DNA of 64,000 nucleotides from Modestobacter excelsi (GTDB lineage Bacteria; Actinomycetota; Actinomycetes; Mycobacteriales; Geodermatophilaceae). The position numbers and the translations under genes were made by a program. Below, in pieces: positions 8,145 through 18,749 of this stretch. The notes beneath the pieces were generated by a model that saw only the letters and a program-made list of their open reading frames with translations, ran no database searches and had not been told where the DNA came from. The first letter of the stretch is position 1, and every line of letters begins with the position of its first letter. The stretch spans positions 79,459 through 143,458 of the forward strand of contig NZ_SJEX01000004.1 in the NCBI RefSeq assembly GCF_005930495.1, given 5' to 3'.

Positions 8145-9862
8145 TGACCTGGCCGCGGCCGGTGCCGCTGATCGGCGACGGCACCGCAGCCTCCGAGCGT
8201 GCCGCCGATCCGGCGGGCTGGGCGCTGCCGGTCGCCGACCGGGACGGGCTCTACCGGGCGATCGGCGCGCGCCGCGACGTCCGCCGCTACCGCCCGGACC
8301 CGGTGCCGGAGGACGTGCTGACCCGGGTGCTGGGCGCCGCGCACCAGGCCCCCTCGGTCGGGCACAGCCAGCCGTGGCGGTTCGTCGTCGTCCGGGACGC
8401 CGGCCTGCGCGACCGGGCCGCGGTGCTGACCGACCGGGAGCGGCTGCGCCAGGCCGCGCAGCTGGAGCCGGAAGCCGGGGCGCGGCTGCTGGACCTGCAG
8501 CTGGAGGGGGTGCGGGAGGCGCCGCTGGGCGTCGTCGTCTGCTGTGACCGTCGGACGCCGGCCGCCGGTGTGCTCGGTCGTGCCACCTTCCCCGACGCCG
8601 ACCTGTGGAGCTGCGCCGCGGCCATCCAGAACCTCTGGCTCGCCGCCCGCGCCGAGGGGCTCGGGATGGGCTGGGTGACCCTGTTCCGGCCCGACGAGCT
8701 CGCCGACCTGCTCGGGCTGCCCGACGGGGTGGTGACCCTCGGCTGGCTCTGCCTGGGCTGGCCCGACGAGCGGCCGCCGGCCCCGGGGCTGGAGCGCGTT
8801 GCCTGGTCCCGGCGGTTGCCGCTGTCCGACGTCGTCCTCGCCGACCGGTGGCCGGGCGACGTGGCTCCCCCGCCCTCCCGGCTGCGTGCCCCGGCGCCAG
8901 AGCAGGTGGTGGGCGCCCGGGACGCCGCCGACCGGCTGCTCACCCCGCCGGGCTCCCTCGGCCTGCTCGACCGCGCGGTCGACCGGGTCGTCGCGCTGGG
9001 CCGGGCCGACCTGACCGGCGGGGTGCTGCTGCTCGCTGCCGCCGACCACCCGGTCACCGCCGCGGGGGTGTCGGCCTATCCGGCGTCGACCACCCGCGAC
9101 GTGGTCACCGCCGCCGTCGCCGGCCTGGCCCTGGGGACGACGGCGGCGCGCTCCGCCGGGCTGGGCGTCGTCGTGGTGGACGCCGGGGTCGACGGCGGGC
9201 CGGTGCCCGGTGCGGTACCGGCCCGGCCGGGGGACCCTCGCGGCGACCTCGTCACCGGCCCGGTGATGACCGCCGCGGACACCGGGCGGTTGCTGGCGCG
9301 AGGTCGGGCGCTCGGCGTCGAGCACGGCGCCCGCGGGCTGGTCGCGCTGGGCGAGGTCGGTGTCGGCAACACCACGGTCGCCGCCGCGCTGGCCTGCGCG
9401 GTGCTCCACGTGGGACCGGACGCGGTCACCGGCCTCGGCGCCGGGGCGGACGCCGACATGCTGACCCGCAAACGGGACGCCGTCGCGGCGGCGCTGCTGC
9501 GGGCCGGTACGGGGCTGGACCCGCTGCGGGCACTGGCCGAGCTGGGCGGCCCTGAGCTCGCGGTGCTGGCCGGCGTGGTGCTGGGCGCCGCCGAGGTCCG
9601 GGCGGTGGTCGTCGTCGACGGGTTCGCGGCCTCGGTTGCCGCCCTGGTCGCGGTGCTGGTGGAACCGGCCGTGCAGTCCTCGCTGGTCGCCGGGCAGCGC
9701 AGCCGCGAGCGGGGGCACGACGTCGTCCTGGCGGCGCTGGGCTGCGAGCCGCTGCTGGATCTCCGGCTGCGCGCCGGTGAGGGGGTGGGCGCGGTGCTCG
9801 CCGCCGGCCTGCTGCTGCAGGGTCTGGCCGTGCGCCGCGGCGCCGCGCGGGTCGACCGCTGA
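8144..9862 (+). CDS. fused BluB-CobT: DMB synthase / DMB phosphoribosyltransferase
   Basis: A 572-residue fusion acting in assembly of the cobamide lower ligand. Residues ~25-215 resemble BluB, which uses reduced FMN and oxygen to make 5,6-dimethylbenzimidazole: RRDVRRYRPDPVPEDVL, HQAPSVGHSQPWRF, CAAAIQNLWLAARAEGLGMGWV. Residues ~235-572 resemble CobT, which transfers ribose phosphate from nicotinate mononucleotide to DMB: LLTPPGSLGLLDRAVDRV, ALGEVGVGNTTVAAALA, GLGAGADADMLTRKRDAV. The fusion joins two consecutive steps. No other cobalamin genes are nearby. The start is the ATG overlapping the hydrolase stop; the adjacent GTG at 8141 is equally possible. Confidence 0.92.
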   Translation: MTWPRPVPLIGDGTAASERAADPAGWALPVADRDGLYRAIGARRDVRRYRPDPVPEDVLTRVLGAAHQAPSVGHSQPWRFVVVRDAGLRDRAAVLTDRERLRQAAQLEPEAGARLLDLQLEGVREAPLGVVVCCDRRTPAAGVLGRATFPDADLWSCAAAIQNLWLAARAEGLGMGWVTLFRPDELADLLGLPDGVVTLGWLCLGWPDERPPAPGLERVAWSRRLPLSDVVLADRWPGDVAPPPSRLRAPAPEQVVGARDAADRLLTPPGSLGLLDRAVDRVVALGRADLTGGVLLLAAADHPVTAAGVSAYPASTTRDVVTAAVAGLALGTTAARSAGLGVVVVDAGVDGGPVPGAVPARPGDPRGDLVTGPVMTAADTGRLLARGRALGVEHGARGLVALGEVGVGNTTVAAALACAVLHVGPDAVTGLGAGADADMLTRKRDAVAAALLRAGTGLDPLRALAELGGPELAVLAGVVLGAAEVRAVVVVDGFAASVAALVAVLVEPAVQSSLVAGQRSRERGHDVVLAALGCEPLLDLRLRAGEGVGAVLAAGLLLQGLAVRRGAARVDR

Positions 9863-9869
9863 CTCACCC

Positions 9870-10148
9870 GTCGGCCAGCAGCCCTACCCGCCGCAGCCGT
9901 ACGGCTACGGGTACCCGCCGCCGCGGCGCACCAACGGGCTGGCCATCGCCTCGATGGTGCTCGGGATCGTGTGGCTCTACTGGATCGGCAGCATCCTCGC
10001 GCTGGTCTTCGGCTACATCGCCCGCAAGCAGATCCGTGAGCGCGGTGAGTCCGGTGACGGCATGGCCATCGCCGGCATCGTGCTGGGCTGGGTCGGCGTG
10101 GGCATCATCGGCCTGGTCGCCGTGATCGGCATCGCCACCAGCGCCTGA
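9870..10148 (+). CDS. DUF4190-like small membrane protein, start unresolved
   Basis: The frame encodes a Pro/Tyr-rich cytosolic head (QQPYPPQPYGYGYPPP), then NGLAIASMVLGIVWLYWIGSILALVFGYIARKQIRE and GMAIAGIVLGWVGVGIIGLVAVIGIA. This two-helix arrangement is typical of DUF4190 proteins. No ATG, GTG or TTG in this frame lies between the cobT stop and the first helix. The nearest upstream candidate, GTG at 9777, would overlap cobT by 86 bases. The CTGA at 9859 that overlaps the cobT stop is in another frame, one base off. The given start (GTC at 9870) marks only where the family-like sequence begins. Confidence 0.6.
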   Translation, partial: VGQQPYPPQPYGYGYPPPRRTNGLAIASMVLGIVWLYWIGSILALVFGYIARKQIRERGESGDGMAIAGIVLGWVGVGIIGLVAVIGIATSA

Positions 10149-10164
10149 GCGACGCTGCCGGGCC

Positions 10165-10170
10165 TAGCGT
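10165..10170 (+). promoter_or_regulatory. -10 box of the AraC-family gene (TAGCGT)
   Basis: TAGCGT is followed after seven bases by the GTG at 10178, a leaderless arrangement. The GTG at 10169 lies inside this box, which argues against it as the start. Confidence 0.6.
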
Positions 10171-10177
10171 GACCCCG

Positions 10178-11041
10178 GTGCGCACCGAGTGGGTCGACCG
10201 GGCCGTGCACCCGGCGCTGCGCCGGTTCGTCGCCACCGCGGTCGGCTACCGGCAGGAGGGGCTGGCGCCCGGGCTGCACCGCGGCCTGCCCTCGCCGTTC
10301 CTCACCTTCGTGGTCACCCTGGACGAGCCGCTGGTGCTGCTCGCCCACCCCGACCCGGGCCAGGCCCCCGGCCGCTACGACGGGCTGGTCGGTGGGCTGC
10401 ACACCCGGCCGGCGCTGATCGAGCACCCGGGCCGGCAGGCCGGCCTGCAGCTGTCGCTGACCCCGGCGGGGGCCCGGGCGCTGCTCGGCGTCCCGGCCGG
10501 GGCGCTCGCCTCGCTGGACGCCCCGGTCGACGACGTGCTGGGTGCACCGGGGCGGGAGCTGGTCGACCGGGTGCGGTCGGCACCGGACTGGCCCGGCCGG
10601 TTCGCCGCCGTCGAGCAGGTGCTGCTGCGCTCCGCCCGGCACGACAGCGGCCCGGCGCCCGAGGTGGCCGAGGCGTGGCGGCTGACCACCGCGGCCGGCG
10701 GGCGGCTGCGGGTGGCGGAGGTGGCAGCCCGGGTCGGCTGGTCCGACCGGCACCTGGAGAAGCGGTTCCGCGCCGAGACCGGCCTCTCCCCCAAGGAGGC
10801 CGCCCGGGTGGTCCGCTTCGACCGGGCGCGGCGTCTCCTCGCCGCCCGGGCCGGCCGGGACGGTGCGCGGGACCTGGCCGGGCTCGCCGCCGACCTGGGC
10901 TTCGCCGACCAGGCGCACCTCACCCGGGAGTGGCGGGCGCTCGCCGGTCTGCCACCGACCGGCTGGCTCGCCGCCGAGTTCGGATTCGTCCAAGACAGCA
11001 CACCGGGGCGCGGGCAGGCTGCTGCCCATGACCACACCTGA
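10178..11041 (+). CDS. AraC-family transcriptional regulator
   Basis: A 287-residue regulator with a C-terminal double helix-turn-helix: LRVAEVAARVGWSDRHLEKRFRAETGLSPKEAARVVRFDRARRLL, then LAGLAADLGFADQAHLTREWRALAGLPPTGWL. The N-terminal ~150 residues are a cupin-like or unknown sensor domain (VDRAVHPALRRFVATAVGYRQEG). The GTG at 10178 is preferred because the in-frame GTG three codons earlier overlaps the TAGCGT box. Its 3' end overlaps the VOC gene by 14 bases, so it may regulate or be cotranscribed with that gene; this pairing is inference. Confidence 0.87.
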   Translation: MRTEWVDRAVHPALRRFVATAVGYRQEGLAPGLHRGLPSPFLTFVVTLDEPLVLLAHPDPGQAPGRYDGLVGGLHTRPALIEHPGRQAGLQLSLTPAGARALLGVPAGALASLDAPVDDVLGAPGRELVDRVRSAPDWPGRFAAVEQVLLRSARHDSGPAPEVAEAWRLTTAAGGRLRVAEVAARVGWSDRHLEKRFRAETGLSPKEAARVVRFDRARRLLAARAGRDGARDLAGLAADLGFADQAHLTREWRALAGLPPTGWLAAEFGFVQDSTPGRGQAAAHDHT

Positions 11042-11456
11042 CGCGCCGCCCCCCACCGTCTGGCCCACCCTGCGCGCCCGTGACGCCCGTGGCCTGATCC
11101 GGTTCCTGGTCGACGCCTTCGGCTTCGAGGAGGTCGTCACCTACGGCGACCAGCCCGACGGGAGCGGGGACGTCGTGGTCCACGCCCAGCTCGCCTGGCC
11201 GCTGGGCGGCGGGGTGATGCTCGGCTCGGAGCGGGACGACCCCGGCAACCCCTGGACGCTGACCCCCGGGACGGCGGGCTGCTACGTGGTCACCGACGAC
11301 CCCGACGCGCTGCACGCCCGGGCGGTCGCCGCGGGCGCGCAGGTGGTCGCAGCACCTCACGACACCGACTACGGGTCCCGGGACTTCGCCGTCCGGGACC
11401 CCGAGGGGAACCTGTGGAGCTTCGGCACCTACCGGGGTGAGCCGCGGAAGGCCTGA
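11028..11456 (+). CDS. VOC-family (glyoxalase/bleomycin-resistance-like) protein
   Basis: A 142-residue protein of the vicinal-oxygen-chelate superfamily. It has one beta-alpha-beta-beta-beta unit near TLRARDARGLIRFLVDAFGFEEV and a second near GCYVVTDDPDALHARAVAAGAQVV, ending FAVRDPEGNLWSFGTY. The pattern resembles PhnB/glyoxalase-like proteins. The metal ligands cannot be assigned safely and the substrate is unknown. The ATG at 11028 lies within the end of the AraC gene. The convergent SNF2 gene ends one base away. Confidence 0.8.
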   Translation: MTTPDAPPPTVWPTLRARDARGLIRFLVDAFGFEEVVTYGDQPDGSGDVVVHAQLAWPLGGGVMLGSERDDPGNPWTLTPGTAGCYVVTDDPDALHARAVAAGAQVVAAPHDTDYGSRDFAVRDPEGNLWSFGTYRGEPRKA

Positions 11457-11457
11457 C

Positions 11458-14400
11458 TCAGCCGAACAGGCCGCGGACGTCCTCGGCGGTGAGCGAGCCG
11501 GAGGCCAGGGCGCCGTCGTCGACGACCCGGGAGAACAGGGCCTGCTTGCGGGCCTTGAGCTCCATCACCTTCTCCTCGATGGTGCCGACGGCCACCAGCC
11601 GGTAGACCATCACCGTCCTGTCCTGCCCGATCCGGTGCGCCCGGTCGACCGCCTGGGCCTCGCTCGCCGGGTTCCACCACGGGTCGAGCACGAAGACGTA
11701 GTCGGCCTCGGTGAGGGTCAGGCCGAAGCCGCCGGCCTTGAGGCTGATCAGGAACACCGGCGCGGTGCCGGTGCGGAACTCCTCGATCCGGGCGTCGCGA
11801 TCGCGGGTCTGCCCGTCGAGGTACACCCAGCCGACCCCCTCGGCCTCCAGCCGGTCGCGGATGCCGCGCAGGAACCGGGTGAACTGGCTGAACACCAGCA
11901 CCCGGTGGCCTTCGGCGACGACCTCGCGCAGGTGCTCGAGAAACGCGTCGGCCTTGCTGGACCGGACGTCGGCGTAGGCCGGGTCGACCAGGGCGGGGTC
12001 CAGGCTCAGCTGCCGGAGCAGGGTCAGCGACCGGAAGATCGTCATCCGGTTCTTCTGCATGTCCTCGACCAGGCCGAGGACCTTGCTCCGCTCGCGCTGC
12101 AGGTGGGTCTGGTACAGCTTCTCGTGCCGCGGGTTGAGCACCACCTCGAGCACCTGCTCCTGCTTGGGCGGCAGGTCGGCGGCGACCATCTCCTTGGTCC
12201 GCCGGCGCACCAGCGGGCGGATCCGCCGGCGCAGCACGGCCAGCCGTTCCGCGTCGCCGTCCCGCTCGATCGGCGTCCGGTACTGCTCGGTGAACCGCTG
12301 CGGGTCGGGGAAGAGCCCGGGGGCGACGATCGACATCAGCGCCCAGAGGTCCATCACGCTGTTCTCCAGCGGCGTCCCGGTGAGCGCCAGCTTGAACGGC
12401 GCCTCCAGCCTCCGCGCGCACTGGTAGGTGCGGGCCCGGTGGTTCTTCACGAACTGGGCCTCGTCGAGCACCAGCCCCCGCCAGGGCAGCCCGGTCCAGG
12501 CCTCGGCGTCGATCCGGAACAGCGCGTAGGAGGTGACGACGACGTGCGCGCCGGCCACCCGGCGCGCCAGCGACGTGCCCCGCTTCCGCTCGGTCTCCTC
12601 CACGGTCACCACCCGCAGCCCCGGCGCGAAGCGGGCCGCCTCCCGGGCCCAGGTGGAGACGACGCTCGTCGGCGCCACCACGAGCACCGGGGCCTCGTCG
12701 AGATCGCCGGCCTCGTGCGCCCGGCACAGCAGGGCGAGGGTCTGCAGCGTCTTGCCCAGCCCCATGTCGTCGGCCAGCACCCCGCCGAGCCGGTGTTCCC
12801 AGAGGAACGCCAGCCAGCCGTAGCCCTCGTGCTGGTAGGGCCGCAGCTGCGCGGCCAGCGTGGTGGGCACCGGCGGGGGCTCGGCGTGCTCGGCGTCGAT
12901 CAGCCCGCGCACCTCGCGGGTCCAGCGCTCGCTCTGCGCCTCGACGACGCCGAGGCCCATCAGCTGCTCCCACAGCGCGGCCTGGTACCGGCTGACCCTC
13001 ACCCCCTCGCCGGGGACGTCCTGCAGCGCCCGGGCCTCCTCGATGAGCAGCCGCAGCTGCTCGAACTCCGGCCGCTGCAGGGAGAACCAGGTGCCGCTCA
13101 GCAGCACCAGCCGGGTCCGGCCGGCGGCGAGCGCGGAGAAGAGGGTGGCGAACGGCACGTGCTGGCCGTCCATGGTCACGGTGACCCCGAGGTCGAACCA
13201 GTCGGACTCCCGGCTGTCCCGGGCGGTGAAGCTGATCTGCGGTGCGGAGTGGGTCTGCCGGTAGGCGGTCGGAGTGCCCACGACCGTGACGTCGACCCCG
13301 CCGTCGGCGCGCAGGGCCGGGAGCACCTCGGTGGTGAACTCCAGCGCCTCCATGCCGGTCAGCTCGACGGTGGAGGCCAGCCGGCGCTCCGGCGTCCAGA
13401 GCTCGGCGAGCCCGCCGACCGGGCCGGGCAGCGCCTCGACCAGCAGCTGCTCGGCGGCCAGGTCGCGCCCGGACCCCGGGTGGTCCGGGTCGCCTGGGGC
13501 GAAGGACCGGTCCGGGCCGTAGTCGACCGACCAGCTGACGCAGACCGCTCCGTCGCCGGGGTAGCGGACCGCCACGGCCAGCCGGGGCGGGACGACGTCG
13601 GGCAGCTCCACCGAGCCGTCCCCGGAGATCACCGGGACCGCCTGCCTCAGCCCCGGGTACCAGTCACGCCGGAACCGGTCGACGTCGTCGGCCGGGATGC
13701 CGATCGACCCGCCGCGCGCGACCAGGCCGGCCAGCGCCGGCGGCACCGGGGAGTCCAGGCGGGCGAGCACCAGCCCGGGGCCGGTGTCGACGGGCCCGTC
13801 GACGGTCACCCCGTGCGGGGGCGTGCCGAGGAAGGACAGCCGCGCGGGGTCGACCGGCCGGCCGTCGACCCGGAGGACGGCGGACAGCTCGGTGCGGTCG
13901 CCGTCGCGGCGCAGGTCGACCGCCACGTCGGCGTCCGCGTCGGCGAGCACCACCGGACGCGGTGGGCGGTCCGCCGTCACCAGCGGCACGCCGTCGGCGA
14001 CCGCCTCGGCCAGCAGCCGCCACAGGCCGGGCCCGAACTCGTGCAGGTACACGTCCACGGGGGCGTAGGAGTAGTACTGGTTGCGCGCCGCCTGGTGGGT
14101 GGCGTGCAGCGCGCGCATCGCGGCCAGGTGCGCCGGGTCCCAGCCCGCGCGGCTGTCGTCGTACTGCAGCTGCCGCCACGACACCCCGCTGCGCACCCAG
14201 TGCCCCCGCCGGCCGGGGACGACCGGCCGCAGCCGCACCAGCCGCTGCCGCACCCCGGGCGCGCCGACCGAGCTGCGCCCCCGGCCGGGCTCGGGGTCGA
14301 CCAGCTCGAACTGCAGCCCGACCGGCACCGTGCTGCGCGCCCCCCGTTCGGCGGCCGCGGTGACCAGCTCCTCGAGCTCCTGCTCCCAGCTGCGTCCCTG

Positions 14401-14718
14401 CGGTCCACCGCCCGGCGCGGATTGGATGGCCGGCCGGAGCGACAGCAGGATCGCCACGGCGTGCTTGCAGTCGTCGCCGACCGGGCAGGTGCACGCGCCG
14501 GCCCAGCCCACCCGGCCGCCGTCGGTGCGCACGACCGTCGTCCGGTAGGGGGCGGGTGCGCCGCCCTGGACCAGCCCGGTGAGCCGGCGGGCGTCGTCGG
14601 CGAGCCGGACGTCGAGGACGCTGCGGGAGACGTAGGGCCGGGCCCGGTCGAGCACGTCGGGCCCGACGGCCGCGGTCAACGCCGTGTCGGTGATCATCTC
14701 CCGCCAGTCCCCGAGCAC
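11458..14718 (-). CDS. SWIM zinc-finger SNF2-family helicase/ATPase
   Basis: A 1086-residue Swi2/Snf2 ATPase. A SWIM zinc finger ([12 protein letters not shown]-x-C-x6-C-x-H type) is near residues 75-85. The long middle region is of unknown structure. The helicase core follows: [19 protein letters not shown] (Walker A, near 650), [12 protein letters not shown] (near 753), [16 protein letters not shown] (motif III), [13 protein letters not shown], and [18 protein letters not shown] (motif VI, near 1025). Such proteins remodel protein-DNA complexes, often in repair or transcription recycling; the exact role here is unknown. The GTG at 14718 is six bases after a TAGCCT box. The in-frame ATG at 14697 is an alternative. 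Confidence 0.9.
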   Translation of the reverse strand: MLGDWREMITDTALTAAVGPDVLDRARPYVSRSVLDVRLADDARRLTGLVQGGAPAPYRTTVVRTDGGRVGWAGACTCPVGDDCKHAVAILLSLRPAIQSAPGGGPQGRSWEQELEELVTAAAERGARSTVPVGLQFELVDPEPGRGRSSVGAPGVRQRLVRLRPVVPGRRGHWVRSGVSWRQLQYDDSRAGWDPAHLAAMRALHATHQAARNQYYSYAPVDVYLHEFGPGLWRLLAEAVADGVPLVTADRPPRPVVLADADADVAVDLRRDGDRTELSAVLRVDGRPVDPARLSFLGTPPHGVTVDGPVDTGPGLVLARLDSPVPPALAGLVARGGSIGIPADDVDRFRRDWYPGLRQAVPVISGDGSVELPDVVPPRLAVAVRYPGDGAVCVSWSVDYGPDRSFAPGDPDHPGSGRDLAAEQLLVEALPGPVGGLAELWTPERRLASTVELTGMEALEFTTEVLPALRADGGVDVTVVGTPTAYRQTHSAPQISFTARDSRESDWFDLGVTVTMDGQHVPFATLFSALAAGRTRLVLLSGTWFSLQRPEFEQLRLLIEEARALQDVPGEGVRVSRYQAALWEQLMGLGVVEAQSERWTREVRGLIDAEHAEPPPVPTTLAAQLRPYQHEGYGWLAFLWEHRLGGVLADDMGLGKTLQTLALLCRAHEAGDLDEAPVLVVAPTSVVSTWAREAARFAPGLRVVTVEETERKRGTSLARRVAGAHVVVTSYALFRIDAEAWTGLPWRGLVLDEAQFVKNHRARTYQCARRLEAPFKLALTGTPLENSVMDLWALMSIVAPGLFPDPQRFTEQYRTPIERDGDAERLAVLRRRIRPLVRRRTKEMVAADLPPKQEQVLEVVLNPRHEKLYQTHLQRERSKVLGLVEDMQKNRMTIFRSLTLLRQLSLDPALVDPAYADVRSSKADAFLEHLREVVAEGHRVLVFSQFTRFLRGIRDRLEAEGVGWVYLDGQTRDRDARIEEFRTGTAPVFLISLKAGGFGLTLTEADYVFVLDPWWNPASEAQAVDRAHRIGQDRTVMVYRLVAVGTIEEKVMELKARKQALFSRVVDDGALASGSLTAEDVRGLFG

Positions 14719-14724
14719 CCGCCC

Positions 14725-14730
14725 AGGCTA
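14725..14730 (-). promoter_or_regulatory. -10 box of the SNF2 gene (TAGCCT)
   Basis: TAGCCT on the minus strand is six bases before the GTG start, with no Shine-Dalgarno sequence between. This fits a leaderless transcript. Confidence 0.55.
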
Positions 14731-14795
14731 CGGCCGGGCACCGACAGGGCCGCCCGGGTCGCGGGACGGCGCGGCGACGGGCCAAGATCGGGGGC

Positions 14796-16430
14796 ATGAG
14801 CTCTGACCGCGCCGGACAGCCCGCCCGGCCCAGCGACCTGGTCGACGTCCCGCACCTGCTCACCGCCTACTACACGGTGCAGCCGGACCCGGCCGACGTC
14901 TCGCAGCAGGTCGTGTTCGGCACCTCGGGCCACCGGGGCTCGTCGCTGGACGGTGCCTTCAACGAGGCGCACATCCTCGCCACCACCCAGGCGATCTGCG
15001 AGTACCGCGCCGGTCAGGGGTACGACGGCCCGCTGTTCGTCGGCCGGGACACCCACGGCCTGTCCGAGCCGGCCTGGGCCAGCGCCCTGGAGGTGCTCGC
15101 CGCCAACGACGTCACCGTGCTGGTCGACTCCCGCGACGGCTACACCCCGACGCCGGCGGTCAGCCACGCGATCCTCGCGGCGAACCGGGGGAGGACGAGC
15201 GGGCTGGCCGACGGCATCGTCGTCACCCCCTCGCACAACCCGCCCCGCGACGGCGGCTTCAAGTACAACCCGCCGTCCGGTGGCCCGGCCGACACCGACG
15301 CGACGGGGTGGATCGCCCGGCGGGCCAACGAGCTGCTCGCCGCCGAGCTCGACGGGGTCCGGCGGGTCCCGTTCGCCCGGGCCCGCGCCGCGGCGCAGGC
15401 CTACGACTTCCTCGGCACCTACGTCGACGACCTGCCGAACGTGCTGGACCTGGACGCCGTCCGGGACGCCGGGGTGCGGATCGGCGCCGACCCGCTCGGG
15501 GGCGCCAGCGTCGGCTACTGGGGCGAGATCGCCGACCGGCACCGGCTGGACCTGACCGTGGTGAACCCGCTGGTCGACCCGGCCTGGCGGTTCATGACGC
15601 TGGACTGGGACGGCAAGATCCGGATGGACTGCTCCTCGCCCGCGGCGATGGCCTCGCTGATCGGCCGCAAGGACGAGTTCCAGATCGCCACCGGCAACGA
15701 CGCCGACGCCGACCGGCACGGCATCGTCACCCCCGACGGCGGGCTGATGAACCCCAACCACTTCCTCGCCGTCGCCATCTCCTACCTGTTCAGCCACCGG
15801 CCGGAGTGGGCCGCGGACACCGCGGTCGGCAAGACCCTGGTCTCCAGCTCGCTCATCGACCGGGTCGTCGCCGACCTGGGCCGGCGGCTGGTCGAGGTGC
15901 CGGTCGGCTTCAAGTGGTTCGTGCCCGGGCTGCTCGACGGGTCGGTCGGCTTCGGTGGCGAGGAGTCGGCCGGGGCGTCGTTCCTCCGCCGCGACGGCAG
16001 CGTCTGGACGACGGACAAGGACGGCATCCTGCTCGCCCTGCTGGCCAGCGAGGTGCAGGCGGTCACCGGGTCCTCGCCGTCCGAGCTGCACGCGGAGATG
16101 ACCGCCCGGTTCGGCGAGTCCGCCTACGCCCGGATCGACGCCGCGGCCACCCGCGAGGAGAAGGCGGCGCTGGGCAGGCTGTCGCCCGAGGCGGTCACCG
16201 CCACCGAGCTGGCCGGGGAGCCGATCACCGCCAAGCTGACCCGGGCGCCGGGCAACGACGCCGCGATCGGCGGGCTGAAGGTCACCACCGAGAACGCCTG
16301 GTTCGCCGCCCGCCCGTCGGGCACCGAGGACGTCTACAAGGTCTACGCCGAGTCCTTCCGCGGCCCGGAGCACCTGGCCCAGGTGCAGGAGGAGGCGAAG
16401 GCGGTCGTGTCGGCCGCCCTCGCCCCCTGA
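14796..16430 (+). CDS. pgm: phosphoglucomutase, alpha-D-glucose-phosphate specific
   Basis: Interconverts glucose 1-phosphate and glucose 6-phosphate, linking glycolysis to trehalose, glycogen and cell-wall precursors. The 544-residue product has the alpha-D-phosphohexomutase order. [10 protein letters not shown] lies near residue 45, [21 protein letters not shown] carries the catalytic phosphoserine near 140, [14 protein letters not shown] is the Mg-binding loop near 300, [16 protein letters not shown] is the sugar-binding loop, and [16 protein letters not shown] is the C-terminal phosphate-binding loop. Length and motifs match the E. coli Pgm class. The ATG follows CAAGAT by seven bases. 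A hairpin lies just after the stop. Confidence 0.96.
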   Translation: MSSDRAGQPARPSDLVDVPHLLTAYYTVQPDPADVSQQVVFGTSGHRGSSLDGAFNEAHILATTQAICEYRAGQGYDGPLFVGRDTHGLSEPAWASALEVLAANDVTVLVDSRDGYTPTPAVSHAILAANRGRTSGLADGIVVTPSHNPPRDGGFKYNPPSGGPADTDATGWIARRANELLAAELDGVRRVPFARARAAAQAYDFLGTYVDDLPNVLDLDAVRDAGVRIGADPLGGASVGYWGEIADRHRLDLTVVNPLVDPAWRFMTLDWDGKIRMDCSSPAAMASLIGRKDEFQIATGNDADADRHGIVTPDGGLMNPNHFLAVAISYLFSHRPEWAADTAVGKTLVSSSLIDRVVADLGRRLVEVPVGFKWFVPGLLDGSVGFGGEESAGASFLRRDGSVWTTDKDGILLALLASEVQAVTGSSPSELHAEMTARFGESAYARIDAAATREEKAALGRLSPEAVTATELAGEPITAKLTRAPGNDAAIGGLKVTTENAWFAARPSGTEDVYKVYAESFRGPEHLAQVQEEAKAVVSAALAP

Positions 16431-16433
16431 CCA

Positions 16434-16463
16434 GGCCCCCTGCAGGGTGGGGGCAGGGGGTCC
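16434..16463. terminator. hairpin between convergent pgm and glpK1
   Basis: CCCCCTGC (16436-16443) pairs with GCAGGGGG (16453-16460) and can be extended by two further pairs. TCCTT follows on the plus strand. It lies exactly between two convergent genes. Confidence 0.6.
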
Positions 16464-16467
16464 TTCG

Positions 16468-17985
16468 TCAGCTGACGTCCTCGTCCACCCAGTCGAGGCT
16501 CTTGGTGACCGCCTTCTGCCAGTTGCGGTACAGCCGCTCGCGCTCGTCGTCGGCCATGGCCGGCTCCCAGCGCTTGTCCTCGGCCCACTTCGCGGTCAGC
16601 TCGTCGAGGTCGGACCAGAAGCCGACGGCCAGCCCTGCCGCGTAGGCCGCGCCCAGCGCCGTCGTCTCGGCGATCTTCGGCCGGATCACCGGGACGTCGA
16701 GGATGTCGGCCTGGAACTGCATGAGCAGCTCGTTGCCGACCATCCCGCCGTCCACCCGGAGCTCGGTGAGGTCGACGCCGGAGTCGGCGTTCATCGCGTC
16801 GAGCACCTCGCGGGTCTGGTACGCGGTCGCCTCCAGGACGGCGCGGGCCAGGTGACCGCGGTTGACGAAGCGGGTCAGCCCCACCACGGCGCCGCGGGCG
16901 TCGGACCGCCAGTGCGGCGCGAACAGCCCGGAGAACGCCGGCACGAAGTACGAGCCGCCGTTGTCGTCGACCTCGCGGGCCAGGTCCTCGATCTCCGGCG
17001 CGCTGCTGATCATCTTGAGGTTGTCCCGGACCCACTGCACCAGCGAGCCGGTGACCGCGATCGAGCCCTCCAGCGCATACACCGGCTTCGCGTCGCCGAG
17101 CTGGTAGCACAGCGTCGTGAGCAGGCCGTTCTTCGAGGGGACGGCCTCCTCGCCGGTGTTGAGCAGCATGAAGTTGCCGGTGCCGTAGGTGTTCTTGGCC
17201 ATGCCCTTGGTGAAGCAGACCTGGCCGAACGTGGCCGCCTGCTGGTCGCCCAGCGAGCCGGCGATCGGCACCCCGGCGAGGAAGCCCGCTGCCCGGCCCT
17301 TGCCGTAGACCTCCGAGTTGGACCGGATCTCCGGGAGCATGGACATCGGGATGCCCATCTCCTCGGCGATCGCCGGGTCCCAGGCCAGCGTGCGGTAGTC
17401 CATCAGCATGGTCCGCGAGGCGTTGGAGACGTCGGTGAGGTGCAGGCCGCCGTCCGTGCCGCCGGTCATGTTCCAGATCAGCCAGGAGTCGATGGTGCCC
17501 ATCAGCAGGTCACCGCGCTCGGCGGCCTCGCGGGCGCCGTCGACGTTGTCCAGGATCCAGCGGACCTTCGGCCCGGCGAAGTAGGTGGCCAACGGCAGGC
17601 CGACCTTGTCCTTGTACCGGTCGGCGCCGCCGCCGAGCGCCCCGAGCTGCTCGACGATCGCCGTGGTGCGGGTGTCCTGCCAGACGATCGCGTTGTAGAC
17701 CGGGTGCCCGGTGTTCTTGTCCCACACGACGGTGGTCTCGCGCTGGTTGGTGATGCCGACGGCGACGATGTCGGAGACCGCGGCGTCACTGCGGGCCAGT
17801 GCCTGGCCGACCACCTCCCGGGTGTTGCGCCAGATCTCCATCGGGTCGTGCTCGACCCAGCCGGCCCGCGGGAAGATCTGCTCGTGCTCCTTCTGCCCGA
17901 CGGAGACGACGGCCCCGTCGTGGTCGAAGATCATGCACCGGGTGCTCGTGGTGCCCTGGTCGATTGCTGCCACGTACTGCGTCAT
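16468..17985 (-). CDS. glpK: glycerol kinase 1
   Basis: ATP-dependent phosphorylation of glycerol to sn-glycerol 3-phosphate. The 505-residue FGGY-family kinase starts [20 protein letters not shown] (ATP-binding DQGTTSTR). It contains [67 protein letters not shown] and [20 protein letters not shown]. The frame is open further upstream, but the ATG at 17985 has a good GAGAGGA ribosome binding site and the family N-terminus. It lies 26 bases after the aquaporin stop, so the two form an operon for uptake and trapping of glycerol. A second glycerol kinase gene lies just upstream on the same strand. Confidence 0.96.
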   Translation of the reverse strand: MTQYVAAIDQGTTSTRCMIFDHDGAVVSVGQKEHEQIFPRAGWVEHDPMEIWRNTREVVGQALARSDAAVSDIVAVGITNQRETTVVWDKNTGHPVYNAIVWQDTRTTAIVEQLGALGGGADRYKDKVGLPLATYFAGPKVRWILDNVDGAREAAERGDLLMGTIDSWLIWNMTGGTDGGLHLTDVSNASRTMLMDYRTLAWDPAIAEEMGIPMSMLPEIRSNSEVYGKGRAAGFLAGVPIAGSLGDQQAATFGQVCFTKGMAKNTYGTGNFMLLNTGEEAVPSKNGLLTTLCYQLGDAKPVYALEGSIAVTGSLVQWVRDNLKMISSAPEIEDLAREVDDNGGSYFVPAFSGLFAPHWRSDARGAVVGLTRFVNRGHLARAVLEATAYQTREVLDAMNADSGVDLTELRVDGGMVGNELLMQFQADILDVPVIRPKIAETTALGAAYAAGLAVGFWSDLDELTAKWAEDKRWEPAMADDERERLYRNWQKAVTKSLDWVDEDVS

Positions 17986-18011
17986 TGCAGGTTCCTCTCG
18001 GTTCGGTGCGG

Positions 18012-18749
18012 TCAGAACGAGACGTGCGACAGGAGGCCGGCGAGGACGGCCCCGATGATCGGGCCGACGACCGGCACCCACGCGTAGCCCCAGTTGTTGT
18101 CGCCCTTGCCGCGGATGGGCAGGACGGCGTGGGCGATGCGCGGGCCCAGGTCGCGGGCCGGGTTGATGGCGTAGCCGGTGGGGCCACCGAGCGAGGCGCC
18201 GATGCCGACGACGAGCAGCGCCACGGCGAGCGGGCCGATCTCGGTCGGGGTGTCCCCGAACCGCAGGATGATGTAGACCAGCACGAACGTGCCGATGATC
18301 TCGGTGATCACGTTGTCGATGCTGCTCTTGATCGCCGGGCCGGTCGAGAAGGTGCCCAGCTGGGTGCCGGCGGCCTCGGGGTCGTTGTAGTGCGCGCGGT
18401 AGGCCAGGAAGGCGAGCACCGCGCCGAGGAAGGCGCCGACGAACTCGCCGGCGAAGTAGACCAGCGTGCTGCCGAGGGTGATGTCGACGCCGGGGGCGTA
18501 CTCGTCGGCGCCGCTCACCAGGATGCCGACGGTGACCGCGGGGTTCAGGTGGGCCCCCGAGGACGCTCCGGCGTAGACGCCGGCGAAGACCGCCAGCCCC
18601 CAGCCGAAGATGATGACGATCCAGCCGCCGGCGTTGCCGTAGGTCTTCGGCAGCGCGACGTTGGCGACGACACCGACGCCGAGCAGGATGAGCACGGCGG
18701 TGCCGAGCACTTCGCTGCCGAAGACGGTCCAGAGACTCGTGGTGTCCAC
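18012..18749 (-). CDS. glpF: aquaglyceroporin (glycerol uptake facilitator)
   Basis: A 245-residue membrane channel of the MIP family with six predicted membrane helices. The two half-helix motifs are present: [12 protein letters not shown] near residue 66 and [20 protein letters not shown] near 195. The Asp after the second NPAR is characteristic of glycerol-conducting members. Its position ahead of glpK1 supports glycerol facilitation. The GTG start at 18749 is preceded by a roughly 90-base leader from a promoter at 18847-18876, and an IclR-type near-palindrome lies just upstream of that promoter. Confidence 0.94.
   Translation of the reverse strand: MDTTSLWTVFGSEVLGTAVLILLGVGVVANVALPKTYGNAGGWIVIIFGWGLAVFAGVYAGASSGAHLNPAVTVGILVSGADEYAPGVDITLGSTLVYFAGEFVGAFLGAVLAFLAYRAHYNDPEAAGTQLGTFSTGPAIKSSIDNVITEIIGTFVLVYIILRFGDTPTEIGPLAVALLVVGIGASLGGPTGYAINPARDLGPRIAHAVLPIRGKGDNNWGYAWVPVVGPIIGAVLAGLLSHVSF

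Noticed and set aside
11437..14799. 1120-codon plus-strand open frame across the SNF2 gene
   Set aside because: Translation is compositionally aberrant (His/Gln/Pro/Arg-rich) and antisense to a gene with full helicase motifs.
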